Below, piece after piece: positions 1 to 7,692 of a DNA stretch of 12,587 bases (positions are counted from its first letter, which is position 1; every line of letters starts with the position of its first letter). The stretch covers positions 1 to 12,587 of the forward strand of contig CAAGKL010000031.1 in assembly GCA_900770405.1 (NCBI GenBank). The letters run 5' to 3'. A model generated the notes under the pieces. That model was not told the origin of the DNA. It searched no databases and saw nothing but the letters and a program-made list of their open reading frames with translations. The position numbers and the translations under genes are program-made. The DNA is from Clostridia bacterium. GTDB taxonomy: Bacteria; Bacillota; Clostridia; UBA1381.

Positions 1-936
1 CTGCAAAATAAAAATCCGAAAAATGTTATAAATGCATTTAAAATGCTGAAAAAAATAATTGTCGACGAAAAGGTGGACATCGTTCATTCACACGCGAGAA
101 TACCTTCCTTTATACTCGGCAAGCTGCAAAAAAAGATGGGCTTTCCGTTTGTGACAACGGCACACGGCGTGTTCACCACGAAGTACGGGCTCAAATACAT
201 CACCGACTGGGGGCAGAAAACGCTCGCCGTCAGCGAGGATATAAAAAAATATCTGATGGATAATTACCATATTAAGGAAGAGAATATTCGTCTGACGATT
301 AACGGGATTGACACGGATAAATTTTCGCCCGCGAAAAAGGATGACACGATTTATGATGAGCTCGGCATTTCGCCGGCGGACAACACGATTGTGTATATGA
401 GCCGTATGGATAAGCTGATGTCGATTCCGGCGTTGCAGCTTATTGAGATTTATGACAGGCTGGCGGAGAAAATCGAAAATCCAAAGCTGGTGCTTGTCGG
501 CGGCGGGGATAATTTTAACACGGTGAAAAGGCTCGCGGACGAGGCGAACCGGCGCTCGGGCGGCGGGATAATTGTCACCGGCGCGCGCAGCGATGCGTGG
601 AGAATTTTGGGTGCGGCGAAGCTTTTCGTCGGCGTTTCGCGCTCGGCGCTCGAGGCTATGGCTATGGAAAAGCCGGTCATTCTGGCGGGCTATCAGGGCT
701 TTATCGGACTTTTTGACAGCGACAGGGTCGCGGAGGCGAAAATGAGCAATTTCTGCTGCCGCGGCTGTGCGGAGCTTGACAAAAACAGGCTTTGCGGCGA
801 GATTTTGAGATTTTTTGAATTGGATAAAATGAGGGCGGACGAGCTCGGAAGAATGGGCAGAGAGCTTGTCATAACCGACTATTCCGTCGGAAGAATGGCG
901 GACGACACCGAGAGCGTATACAAAAGCGTTTTATGA
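1..936 (+). CDS. Family-4 glycosyltransferase, 5' end cut off by window edge
   Basis: The reading frame is open from base 1, through the ATG at 43, to TGA at 934-936. The 14 codons before that ATG read like the normal interior of a GT4 protein (a basic helix leading into DIVHSHAR), so the ATG at 43 is internal and the N-terminal glycine-rich nucleotide-sugar loop is missing. Visible GT4 features are the VHSHARIP segment, FVTTAHGVF, LAVSEDIKKYL, the INGIDTDKF strand-loop, LVLVGGGDNF, and the donor-site region SRSALEAMAMEKPVI. About 311 residues remain of an expected 370-390. It probably transfers a sugar to a lipid-linked wall polysaccharide on the cytoplasmic face of the membrane; donor and acceptor cannot be read from the sequence. 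It is followed after 33 bases by csaB, which suggests a shared polysaccharide pathway. Family assignment is firm, specificity unknown. Confidence 0.88.
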   Translation: MQNKNPKNVINAFKMLKKIIVDEKVDIVHSHARIPSFILGKLQKKMGFPFVTTAHGVFTTKYGLKYITDWGQKTLAVSEDIKKYLMDNYHIKEENIRLTINGIDTDKFSPAKKDDTIYDELGISPADNTIVYMSRMDKLMSIPALQLIEIYDRLAEKIENPKLVLVGGGDNFNTVKRLADEANRRSGGGIIVTGARSDAWRILGAAKLFVGVSRSALEAMAMEKPVILAGYQGFIGLFDSDRVAEAKMSNFCCRGCAELDKNRLCGEILRFFELDKMRADELGRMGRELVITDYSVGRMADDTESVYKSVL

Positions 937-953
937 TTTTTGCATACGAAAGC

Positions 954-963
954 AAAGGAGGAG
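954..963 (+). promoter_or_regulatory. Ribosome binding site that fixes the csaB start
   Basis: AAAGGAGGAG lies 8 bases (counted from GGAGG) before the ATG at 970. It decides against an in-frame TTG at 940, which has no such site and would put the ribosome binding site inside the coding region. Confidence 0.85.
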
Positions 964-969
964 AGAGCT

Positions 970-2046
970 ATGAGTGATGTTGTGATTTCAGGCTACTACG
1001 GCTTCCGCAACAACGGCGATGACGCTCTGCTGATGTCGATTATACAGGGATTGAAGGCGGAAAAGCCGGATATTACGATAACGGTTCTGTCGAAAAATCC
1101 GGAGGAAACGCGCAGAATTTACGGGATAAATGTCGTCAGCCGGCAGAATGTTTTTAAGATTGCCGCGGAGCTTTGGAGGGCAAGGCTGCTGATTTCGGGC
1201 GGCGGCACGCTTATGCAGGACAGGACGAGCACGAAGTCGCTTTTGTATTATTTGTCGATTATCCGCGCCGCGCTGTGTATGAATAAGAAGGTTATGCTCT
1301 ACGCGAACGGCATCGGGCCGCTGAGCTCGGTGAAAAACCGCGAAAGAGCGCGGCGGGTGCTCTCGCGCGTTGATGTGATAACGCTGCGCGACAGGGCATC
1401 GTATGACGAGCTTATGAAAATCGGCGTTACGGGACCGAAAATCGAGCTCACCGCCGATCCGGCGTTCGGGATTATGCCGGCAGGCGAGCCGGTGCGACAG
1501 GACAGACCGCGCATCTGCGTGTCGGTGCGCCCGTGGAAAGGCGCGCGTGCGGATTTTACTGACATTTTGGCGCACGTGTGCGATTATGCGAATGAAAAAT
1601 ATGGCGTGGAAACGACATTTTTGCCGATGCAGCCGCAGCGCGATACGGAAATTACCGAGAAAATCCGCTCGAAAATGAAATCGCCGTCGGCGCTTATAAA
1701 GCCTGATTATGACGCGCCGCGACTTTTGTCAAGGCTTGCCGGCTATGAAATGTGCATCGGTATGCGGCTGCATACGCTGATTTATGCGGCGTGCGTGTGT
1801 GTGCCGGTGGTCGGGCTGGTCTATGACCCGAAGGTGAGCGGATTTCTGGATTATATCGGCTCGGACAATTATTGCAGTGTGGAAACGCTCGGCGAGGCGG
1901 AGCTTTGCGCGGCGGTGGACAGGTGCTTTGCAAATCGCAATGAGGCGGTAAAAAGGCTTCGCGAAAACAGAGAATGGCTGCGCGAGGCGGCGATGGAAAA
2001 TGCAAAAACGGCAGTCGGGCTGCTGGGGGAGGCCGGCGGCAGATGA
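970..2046 (+). CDS. csaB: Polysaccharide pyruvyl transferase CsaB
   Basis: A 358-residue cytoplasmic enzyme of the polysaccharide pyruvyl transferase family. CsaB adds a pyruvate ketal to a secondary wall polysaccharide, and that group is the ligand for SLH domains of S-layer proteins. Family hallmarks seen here: SGYYGFRNNGDDALL at residues 7-21, SGGGTLMQD, YANGIGP, TLRDRASYDEL, ADPAF, and MRLHTLIYAA near the C-terminus, spread over a two-lobed GT-B-like layout. Length is normal for CsaB. The start is the ATG at 970 with a strong ribosome binding site. The stop overlaps the murJ start as ATGA (2043-2046), so translation is probably coupled. An SLH-anchored S-layer in this organism follows from family knowledge; no SLH protein is in the window. 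Confidence 0.9.
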   Translation: MSDVVISGYYGFRNNGDDALLMSIIQGLKAEKPDITITVLSKNPEETRRIYGINVVSRQNVFKIAAELWRARLLISGGGTLMQDRTSTKSLLYYLSIIRAALCMNKKVMLYANGIGPLSSVKNRERARRVLSRVDVITLRDRASYDELMKIGVTGPKIELTADPAFGIMPAGEPVRQDRPRICVSVRPWKGARADFTDILAHVCDYANEKYGVETTFLPMQPQRDTEITEKIRSKMKSPSALIKPDYDAPRLLSRLAGYEMCIGMRLHTLIYAACVCVPVVGLVYDPKVSGFLDYIGSDNYCSVETLGEAELCAAVDRCFANRNEAVKRLRENREWLREAAMENAKTAVGLLGEAGGR

Positions 2047-3590
2047 GTAAAAAGAATACTATGCTTAAAACGGCGGGCTTTATGGCGGCGGCGACCTTCC
2101 TTGCAAAGGGGTGCGGGCTTGTGCGCGAGTCGCTAATCACCGCATATTTTGGCGCGAATGCCACGGTTGACGCGTATTTTGCCGCGACGCAGCTGCCGAC
2201 GACGCTGTTCGATATGGTAATCGGCGGCGTGATTTCGGCGTCGTTTATCCCGGTGTTCAACGGGATTTTAGAAAAGGAAAATAAAGAGCGAGCGATGGCG
2301 TTTGCGAATAAATTTATCGGAATGATAATGCTTGTGACGGTGCTTTTGTCGGTGTTCGGGATAATATTCTCCGACAGGCTGATAACCGCGATTATCGCGC
2401 CCGGCTTCTCGGGCGAAACAGCGGCGCTGGCGGCAAGGCTCTCGTCGATAATGTTCCCGATGGTGATTTTCACCGGGCTGGCGTTCTCGTTTGTGGGCAT
2501 ACTTCAGTCCTTCGGCGAGTTCAACATACCGGCGATAATGAGCCTTGTGTCAAATGTCGCGGTAATCGCGTATTTTCCGCTGTTTGCGAAAAAATTCGGA
2601 GTTTACGGGCTTTCGGTCGCAATTCTGGTGTCCTGGAGCTTGCAGATGTTCATACAAATTCCGTCGCTGAAAAAAATCGGCTACAAATTCCGCCCACGGC
2701 TGGATCTTGCCGATGACGGAATACGCCAAGCGCTGAGGCTTGCGCTGCCGATGCTGGTCAGCACGTGGGTGCAGCCGCTCTACTCGGTTGTGAACACGCG
2801 CATCGCGTCGGGCGAGGACGGAATCGTCTCGGTGCTCAACTGCTCGAACAGGCTATACCTGGTAATGACCGGGGTATTCTCGTTTGTGGTGACAAATCTG
2901 GTATTCCCGCGGCTTTCGCGGACAAATGCCGCCGAGGATAAGGACGCCTCGCGCGCACTCGTTGCGGGCGCATTAAAGGCGGTCACGATTGTGATTTTGC
3001 CGATTATGGTGTGCTTTATCCTGCTTTCCGAGGACGTAATCGGCATAATCTACGAGCACGGGCTCTTTACCCGCGAGCAGACGCTGATAACCGCGGCAGC
3101 GCTCTCGTGCTACAGCGTCGGAATGATAGGACTGGCGTATAATGAGGTTCTGTCGAAGTCGTTTTTCTCGATGAAAAATTCGCGCACACCGCTTGTGACC
3201 GCGCTTTTGTCGATGGCGGCGAATATAGCGATGGCGTACATTTTCTACGGGCGGTTGTCTGCGGCGGGGCTTGCGCTTGCGACGGCGGGCGGCTCGATGG
3301 TGAACGCGCTGCTCAATCTGATAGCGTACCGGCGCAGCTGCGGCAGAATTTTCACCTCCGCCGATATGCGCGAGGTGCTGAAGCTGATTTTGTGCGCGGC
3401 GGTTATGTGCGCTGCGGTCGCGGCTGTGGCTGCGGCTTTGCGGGGCAGAGTGCCCGCCGGCTTGGTGGGATATATAGTTCACGGCGCTGTGTGCGGCGCG
3501 GTCGGACTTGTTGTATATTTCGGCGCGGCGCTTGCCGTCGGCGTTGACAGCATAAAAAATGCGCTGGGAGGTATTTTCGGTGAAAAATAG
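2043..3590 (+). CDS. murJ: MurJ/MviN-type lipid-linked precursor flippase
   Basis: A 515-residue polytopic membrane protein of the MOP superfamily, MurJ branch, with about 14 predicted hydrophobic helices. The N-terminal block TAGFMAAATFLAKGCGLVRES, with a basic residue pair (K22, R28) entering the first cavity helix, followed by the YFGANATVDAYFAATQLP segment and GGVISASFIPVF, is characteristic. MurJ moves lipid II across the membrane. Inside this polysaccharide cluster the protein could instead flip, or also flip, a lipid-linked wall-polysaccharide unit (inference). The start is the ATG at 2043, overlapping the csaB stop, with GGGGGAGG 10 bases upstream; the frame is open upstream to 1974 but that part overlaps csaB. 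The C-terminal 11 bases overlap the next gene. Several MurJ paralogues are common in Clostridia, so being the essential copy is not certain. Confidence 0.88.
   Translation: MSKKNTMLKTAGFMAAATFLAKGCGLVRESLITAYFGANATVDAYFAATQLPTTLFDMVIGGVISASFIPVFNGILEKENKERAMAFANKFIGMIMLVTVLLSVFGIIFSDRLITAIIAPGFSGETAALAARLSSIMFPMVIFTGLAFSFVGILQSFGEFNIPAIMSLVSNVAVIAYFPLFAKKFGVYGLSVAILVSWSLQMFIQIPSLKKIGYKFRPRLDLADDGIRQALRLALPMLVSTWVQPLYSVVNTRIASGEDGIVSVLNCSNRLYLVMTGVFSFVVTNLVFPRLSRTNAAEDKDASRALVAGALKAVTIVILPIMVCFILLSEDVIGIIYEHGLFTREQTLITAAALSCYSVGMIGLAYNEVLSKSFFSMKNSRTPLVTALLSMAANIAMAYIFYGRLSAAGLALATAGGSMVNALLNLIAYRRSCGRIFTSADMREVLKLILCAAVMCAAVAAVAAALRGRVPAGLVGYIVHGAVCGAVGLVVYFGAALAVGVDSIKNALGGIFGEK
3566..3571 (+). 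promoter_or_regulatory. Ribosome binding site fixing a GTG start
   Basis: GGGAGG inside the 3' end of murJ lies 8 bases before the GTG at 3580. It favours that start over an in-frame ATG at 3559, which lies upstream of the site. Confidence 0.75.
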
Positions 3591-5403
3591 TCTTATACTC
3601 GGCTATGCCGTGAGCATGTGGCATTGGCTCGTCGGTTGCTATGAGAAAAGCCTTGCGGCAAAAATAATAAACGGCTTTTGCGGATTTTTTATAAAAAGAG
3701 CCGACGGTTCGTTTTTCGTCAGGATTTTCAGGCACGGCTTTTGCACGGGCTCGTGGTGGAAAAACAGCCTTATTTACCGCAATATGTGCAAGTTTTTAAG
3801 GGGCGGCGTGCTGAAGCCCGCGCGCAGCGGTGCGATTTTAAATACGGTGCTCGGGCTTTACGCCGTGCCGCTTTGGAAAATCGGCGCAGCGCTTTTGTGC
3901 GCGGCTGTGCCTATGGCGGCATCGGGCGCAGTGCTCGGGCAGGGCGGCATCAATATGCTGTGCCCGGCGGCGCTTGCCGTTTTGGCGGTAGTGTGCCTGC
4001 TGCTGAATAAAAGCCCGGCGGCACTGTGCCGCGGCAGCGCGATTTTGCGGCTTGTGTGCGGCTTTTTCGGCGGCACGGATTGGCAAATTCCGAATGAGCC
4101 GGCGGGAAGTCTGCGGCTTTGGTGCGCCGGAGCGGCGATTTTCGGCACGCTTGCCGGGGCGGCGGGGCCGGCTTTGTCGATCGTGGCGGCAGTCGGGATT
4201 ATATTCGTTTTCGCGGTGCTTGCGCGCTATGAAATCGGGCTCTATCTGCTGCTTTTCATCGCGGCATTTGTGCCGACATCGGTGTGCGCGGCGCTGGCGG
4301 TGATGACCGCGGCGGGATTTTTGTACGCGCTGTGCACCGGCAGGGTTAAAAATCTGCGCCCGACAGTTATGGCGCCGATTATAGCGATGTATATTCTTTT
4401 CGGGATTTTTTCGACCGCGACAAGCTTTCATATAACAAAAAGTGCGTTCATATTTATTGTATATCTTATGTTTATCGCGATGTACGCGGTTACGGTGTAT
4501 ACGCTCGACACAAAGGCGAAATGGCGCGCGGCGGTGACGCTGTTTGCGGCGTCGGCGATTTTTGTTGCGGCGTACGGCATTTTCCAGAACTTTACAATGG
4601 ACGCGACAACGCAAAGCTGGGTCGACACGCAGATGTTCGAGGATATAAAAATCCGCGTTTATGCAAGCTTTGACAACCCGAACGTGCTTGGGCAGTATTT
4701 TATAGTTACCGTTCCGATAATAGTTGCGCTGTTCGCGAACGAGAAGAGCATCTCGCGCAAGATGTGCTGGGGGCTGTCGGCGGTTTTGTGCTTTTTGTGT
4801 CTGATATACACATGGTCACGCGGCGCGTGGGTGGGCGTAATGTTCGGAGTTGTGATATTCCTGCTCCTGTCGGACAGACGCTGGCTGATGCTGTGCATAC
4901 TCGGGCTGTTCACGCTGCCGTTTATACTGCCGCCGAGCATATTGAACAGAATTCTGAGCCTCGGCAATACCGGCGACTCGTCGACGGCATACCGCGTGTC
5001 GGTGTGGATTGCGTCGGCACGTATGGCGGCGCATTTCTGGATGTCGGGCGTCGGGTTCGGGTCGGACGCGTTTGCGGCGGCTTATGCGAATTATGCATTA
5101 AACGGCGCGGGCTTTGCACTGCACTCGCATAATTTTTACATCCAGCTCGTTGCCGATGTCGGGATAGGCGGGCTTATCTGCTACGTTCTGCTGGTGCTGA
5201 CCTCGCTGCGCGAAATTTCGTCGGTGAAGCCGGGCGGTATGATAAAATGCGTAACGATTGCGCTCGCGGGGGCGCTTGCGGGCTATTGCTTCCAGGGAAT
5301 AGCCGAGAGCCTGTGGTTTAATATGCGAATGTCGCTGATGTTCTGGACCGTGACGGCGTTTGCCGTGAGCGGAGCAAGGCTGACAGATAGGAGTATGATA
5401 TGA
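3580..5403 (+). CDS. O-antigen ligase / Wzy-type polymerase family membrane protein
   Basis: About 607 residues. A polar, aromatic-rich N-terminal segment of about 75 residues is followed by roughly a dozen hydrophobic helices. The O-antigen ligase (Wzy_C/WaaL) signature is in the C-terminal half: YASFDNPNVLGQYF, then YTWSRGAWVGV, then a large external loop ending in GVGFGSDAF and HSHNFYIQLVADVGIGGL, with the loop Arg and His that this superfamily uses for glycan transfer. It would act on the outer face of the membrane, joining lipid-linked glycans into a longer chain or transferring them to an acceptor. Its place between a MOP flippase and a glycosyltransferase fits a Wzx/Wzy-like role. Polymerase and ligase cannot be told apart from sequence. 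The GTG start overlaps murJ by 11 bases; the stop forms an ATGA overlap with the next gene. Confidence 0.85.
   Translation: MKNSLILGYAVSMWHWLVGCYEKSLAAKIINGFCGFFIKRADGSFFVRIFRHGFCTGSWWKNSLIYRNMCKFLRGGVLKPARSGAILNTVLGLYAVPLWKIGAALLCAAVPMAASGAVLGQGGINMLCPAALAVLAVVCLLLNKSPAALCRGSAILRLVCGFFGGTDWQIPNEPAGSLRLWCAGAAIFGTLAGAAGPALSIVAAVGIIFVFAVLARYEIGLYLLLFIAAFVPTSVCAALAVMTAAGFLYALCTGRVKNLRPTVMAPIIAMYILFGIFSTATSFHITKSAFIFIVYLMFIAMYAVTVYTLDTKAKWRAAVTLFAASAIFVAAYGIFQNFTMDATTQSWVDTQMFEDIKIRVYASFDNPNVLGQYFIVTVPIIVALFANEKSISRKMCWGLSAVLCFLCLIYTWSRGAWVGVMFGVVIFLLLSDRRWLMLCILGLFTLPFILPPSILNRILSLGNTGDSSTAYRVSVWIASARMAAHFWMSGVGFGSDAFAAAYANYALNGAGFALHSHNFYIQLVADVGIGGLICYVLLVLTSLREISSVKPGGMIKCVTIALAGALAGYCFQGIAESLWFNMRMSLMFWTVTAFAVSGARLTDRSMI
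3589..3795 (+). repeat. About 20-residue degenerate repeat in the N-terminus of the ligase-family protein
   Basis: Counting from the GTG start, Ser residues recur at 4, 24, 44 and 63, each opening a similar unit: KNSLILGY, EKSLAAKI, DGSFFVRI, KNSLIYRN. The pattern is polar-Ser-aromatic/aliphatic-x-x-basic, followed by an aromatic-rich stretch. This looks like three to four amphipathic helices that could lie on the inner membrane surface before the first transmembrane helix. It is a protein-level repeat only; the DNA is not obviously repeated. Confidence 0.5.
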
Positions 5404-6518
5404 TTAAGCTGATGCAGATAATTACCGATATGAATATCGGCGGCGCGGGGATTTGGCTTTTGAATTTTCTGCGGCATTACGACCGCAGCAGGCTGGACGT
5501 TACGGTGGTGCTGCCGCGTGGGAGCGCGCTTGCCGCGCGCGTAGGGGCGCTGGAGGTGCGATACATCGAGGCGAACGATATAGGCGACAGGTCGTTTTCC
5601 CCAGCGGGGATTAAAAATATCAGGGAGATAATCGAGCGAGAATCGCCGCAGGTGATACATACTCACGCGAGCTTGTCGGCGCGGCTGGCGGCGAAAATGT
5701 CGCACGTGCCGGTTGTGAACACGCGCCATTGCCTTGAAATGCAGAAGCACGGCATAAAAAGAGCGGTTTACCGCCGGGTGAACAATTTTCTCAGTGACCG
5801 CGTAATTGCGGTGTCGCGCGCGGTGTATAAAAATCTGTTGGAGGACGGCATACCCGAGGAAAAGCTCCGCTTGGTGTATAACGGCGTTGAGCCGGTCAGG
5901 ATTTTTTCCGAGGGCGAGCGTGAGCGGGCGCGGCTGGCGTTCGGCACGGAGGGCTGCGTTGCGGTCGGAATTTTCGCGCGGCTCGAGAGCGTGAAAAATC
6001 ACAGACTGTTCCTGCTGGCGGCGCAGGCGGTGTATGAGGTGAACGACAGGTTCAGGTTCTTCATAGTCGGCGGCGGCAGCCTTGAGGAGGAGCTCAAACG
6101 CGAAGCGGCAAGGCTCGGTATTGCCGACGTTGTGACCTTCACGGGCTATGTCGATGATATAACAGAGCTGATGAACGTCATAGACATAAATGTGCTGACC
6201 TCGGATTTTGAGGCGATGAGCATTTCGCTTGCCGAAGGAATGACGGCGGGCAAGCCGTGCATAACGACCGATGCGGGCGGCACGCGCGAGGTGGTTGAAA
6301 ACGGCAAAAGCGGGCTTGTGATTAAGCCGGGCGACACGGTTGCGCTCGCATCGGCAATTCTGACGCTGGCGTCGGAGCCGGGCAAGATGCGCACCTTCGG
6401 CGAGTACGGCAAAGCCGTAGCGACTGAGAAATTTTCGCCCGTGCTGATGTGCGAAAAGCTTACCGGAATTTACACCGAGATTGCAAAAGGAGGAAATAGT
6501 AATGACGAAGAGGTTTAA
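5400..6518 (+). CDS. Family-4 glycosyltransferase
   Basis: A complete 372-residue cytoplasmic GT4 enzyme with a GT-B fold. N-terminal acceptor domain: IITDMNIGGAGIWLLNFL (residues 8-25, Gly-rich loop), then VIHTHASLSARLAAK and VVNTRHCLEM. C-terminal donor domain: VYNGVEP, GIFARLESVKNH, FFIVGGGSLEEELK, and the E-x7-E motif in DFEAMSISLAEGM followed by GKPCITTDAGGTREVVENGKSGLV. The retaining mechanism is family knowledge; the sugar is not readable. It starts in an ATGA overlap with the ligase-family gene, and its 3' end overlaps the next gene by 17 bases. Unlike the first glycosyltransferase in the window it has a full N-terminus and a classical E-x7-E site. Confidence 0.92.
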   Translation: MIKLMQIITDMNIGGAGIWLLNFLRHYDRSRLDVTVVLPRGSALAARVGALEVRYIEANDIGDRSFSPAGIKNIREIIERESPQVIHTHASLSARLAAKMSHVPVVNTRHCLEMQKHGIKRAVYRRVNNFLSDRVIAVSRAVYKNLLEDGIPEEKLRLVYNGVEPVRIFSEGERERARLAFGTEGCVAVGIFARLESVKNHRLFLLAAQAVYEVNDRFRFFIVGGGSLEEELKREAARLGIADVVTFTGYVDDITELMNVIDINVLTSDFEAMSISLAEGMTAGKPCITTDAGGTREVVENGKSGLVIKPGDTVALASAILTLASEPGKMRTFGEYGKAVATEKFSPVLMCEKLTGIYTEIAKGGNSNDEEV

Positions 6519-6936
6519 TGTCATAGATATATTAATAATAGCAGTTGCGATCCTCGCGATAGCGGCGGTATTTTTCGGCACGCGGCGCACTGCGCCCGAC
6601 GAGACGCAGCAGGGCGTAATGCTGGTGACAATGGAGATTGCCGAGACGCACGAGGGCTTGTGGCGCAGCGTTACAGTAGGCGACAAGGTGACCGAGAAAG
6701 TCGAAAAAAAGGAAATCGGCAAAATCAGCGCGGTCAGCGTAAAGCCGGCACAAAAGGCGAGTTATGACCGAAGAACCGGCGAGCCGGAGATTATCACACT
6801 GCCCGAGCGCGAGGACATTTACATCACAATGGAGCTCGACAAGGGCGCAGATGTTGCGGTAGGCAAGCCGCTGAGCATTGTGACAAAGCACTTTGCGGGT
6901 CACGGCTATGTGACGCGCATCGAGGACAATCAATAA
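6502..6936 (+). CDS. DUF4330-like membrane-anchored protein, first copy
   Basis: A 144-residue protein. MTKRFNVIDILIIAVAILAIAAVFF forms a short basic tail and one N-terminal transmembrane anchor (about residues 8-26), leaving a beta-rich extracytoplasmic domain with MLVTMEIAETHEGLW, VTVGDKVTEKVEKKEIGKI, DIYITMELDKGADV and GKPLSIVTKHFAGHGYVTRI. The layout (anchor, a strand carrying V-x-M/V-E, a GKI turn, a late Y-I/L-T-M/L-E strand and a terminal beta hairpin) matches the DUF4330 type. Function is unknown. The start is the ATG at 6502, with AAAGGAGG at 6486-6493; an in-frame TTG at 6481 lies upstream of that site. The gene overlaps the glycosyltransferase by 17 bases and precedes a second gene of the same kind. 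Confidence 0.75.
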   Translation: MTKRFNVIDILIIAVAILAIAAVFFGTRRTAPDETQQGVMLVTMEIAETHEGLWRSVTVGDKVTEKVEKKEIGKISAVSVKPAQKASYDRRTGEPEIITLPEREDIYITMELDKGADVAVGKPLSIVTKHFAGHGYVTRIEDNQ

Positions 6937-6952
6937 GGAGGGGCGCTTCAAG

Positions 6953-7450
6953 ATGAAATTAATTGATGAAAACGGAAAAATCGGCTCGAAGGTGAGCATT
7001 GTTGATTTGTTTGCGCTGTTTCTTGTGCTTGCGTGCATCGCGGCGGTCGGGCTGAAAATGCAGGCGGTTAAAACCGTCAAGGGCGGCGATGTCGCGATTG
7101 AATACAAGGTCAGGGTTGAGAATGTGCGCAAGATGTCGGTTGATGCGATGCGCCAGAGTATCGGCGAGGATGGCGCTATCGATATAGAGTCGAAGTATGA
7201 GCTCGGCAAGATTGTCGACGTTAAGGCGCAGCCGGCGCGCGTGCTTGTGCAGACGAATGACGGAAAAATCTCGCTTGCCGAGTATGATGACAGATACGAC
7301 GTTTACCTGACGCTCGAGGCGGAGGGCAGCGAAACCGAGGACGGATATTACACCCACTCGGGCAGACAGCTGTCGGTCGGCGCAACCGTCGGAATAAAGG
7401 CGAAATATTCGCAGTTTTATGCGGAAATCACAGAGGTAAAAGTAAAATGA
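6953..7450 (+). CDS. DUF4330-like membrane-anchored protein, second copy
   Basis: A 165-residue protein opening MKLIDENGKIGSKVSIVDLFALFLVL, the usual DUF4330 start: a short amphipathic segment, then IVDL running into one transmembrane helix (about residues 17-35). The outer part is beta-rich: IEYKVRVENVRKM, a Ser/Asp segment, YELGKIVDVKAQP, KISLAEYDDRYDVYLTLEAEG, then RQLSVGATVGIKAKYSQFYAEITEVKVK. It aligns in layout with its upstream neighbour (GKI turn, V-x-x-x-P, Y-x-T-L/M-E, L-S-V/I-G) but the two are diverged, so this is an old duplication or a two-component assembly. It starts at the ATG at 6953 after AAGGAGGGG, 16 bases past the previous stop, and ends in an ATGA overlap with feoA. Function is unknown. 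Confidence 0.8.
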   Translation: MKLIDENGKIGSKVSIVDLFALFLVLACIAAVGLKMQAVKTVKGGDVAIEYKVRVENVRKMSVDAMRQSIGEDGAIDIESKYELGKIVDVKAQPARVLVQTNDGKISLAEYDDRYDVYLTLEAEGSETEDGYYTHSGRQLSVGATVGIKAKYSQFYAEITEVKVK

Positions 7451-7674
7451 ACACCGGACAGCAGCTTTGCCGCGCCGATGTCGGCGGGGAATATACGGTA
7501 GATGCGATAAACTTGCGCGGCGATACTGCGCGCAGGCTTGAAATGCTCGGAATGACAAAGGGGACAAAAATCAGGGTTCTCGGCGCAAAACGCCGCGGAC
7601 CTATGATTATAAAAATACGCGGTACGCGTTTTGCGGTCGGAAAAAGCTATGCAGAGGGAATTTATATTCATTAA
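7447..7674 (+). CDS. feoA: FeoA, ferrous iron transport accessory protein
   Basis: A 75-residue SH3-like cytoplasmic protein. The C-terminal two thirds carry the FeoA pattern RRLEMLGMTKGTKIRVLGAK, then GPMIIKIRGTRFAVGKSYAEGI. It is taken to bind FeoB and support Fe(II) uptake. Its length is normal for FeoA. The ATG at 7447 overlaps the stop of the second DUF4330 gene (ATGA), so feoA has no promoter region of its own just upstream and is translationally coupled to an envelope gene. FeoB follows after 18 bases. Confidence 0.93.
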   Translation: MNTGQQLCRADVGGEYTVDAINLRGDTARRLEMLGMTKGTKIRVLGAKRRGPMIIKIRGTRFAVGKSYAEGIYIH

Positions 7675-7692
7675 GAGCGGGGGATTTTGCTT

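Noticed and set aside
940..969. Extended N-terminus of CsaB from a TTG at 940
   Set aside because: The extension includes the ribosome binding site of the ATG at 970 and adds residues not seen in CsaB.
3838..4614. A 258-codon open frame on the - strand
   Set aside because: It is antisense to the ligase-family gene. The product is dominated by Arg, His and Gln with no fold signature.
5283..6722. A 479-codon open frame on the - strand
   Set aside because: It lies opposite a clear family-4 glycosyltransferase and the start of the first DUF4330 gene. Its product is Arg/His-rich low-complexity sequence with no recognisable domain, as expected from the shadow of GC-rich codons.
7400..7692. An iron-responsive promoter or Fur box directly before feoA or feoB
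   Set aside because: feoA overlaps the preceding gene and only 18 bases separate feoA and feoB. I saw no dyad or promoter pair there.
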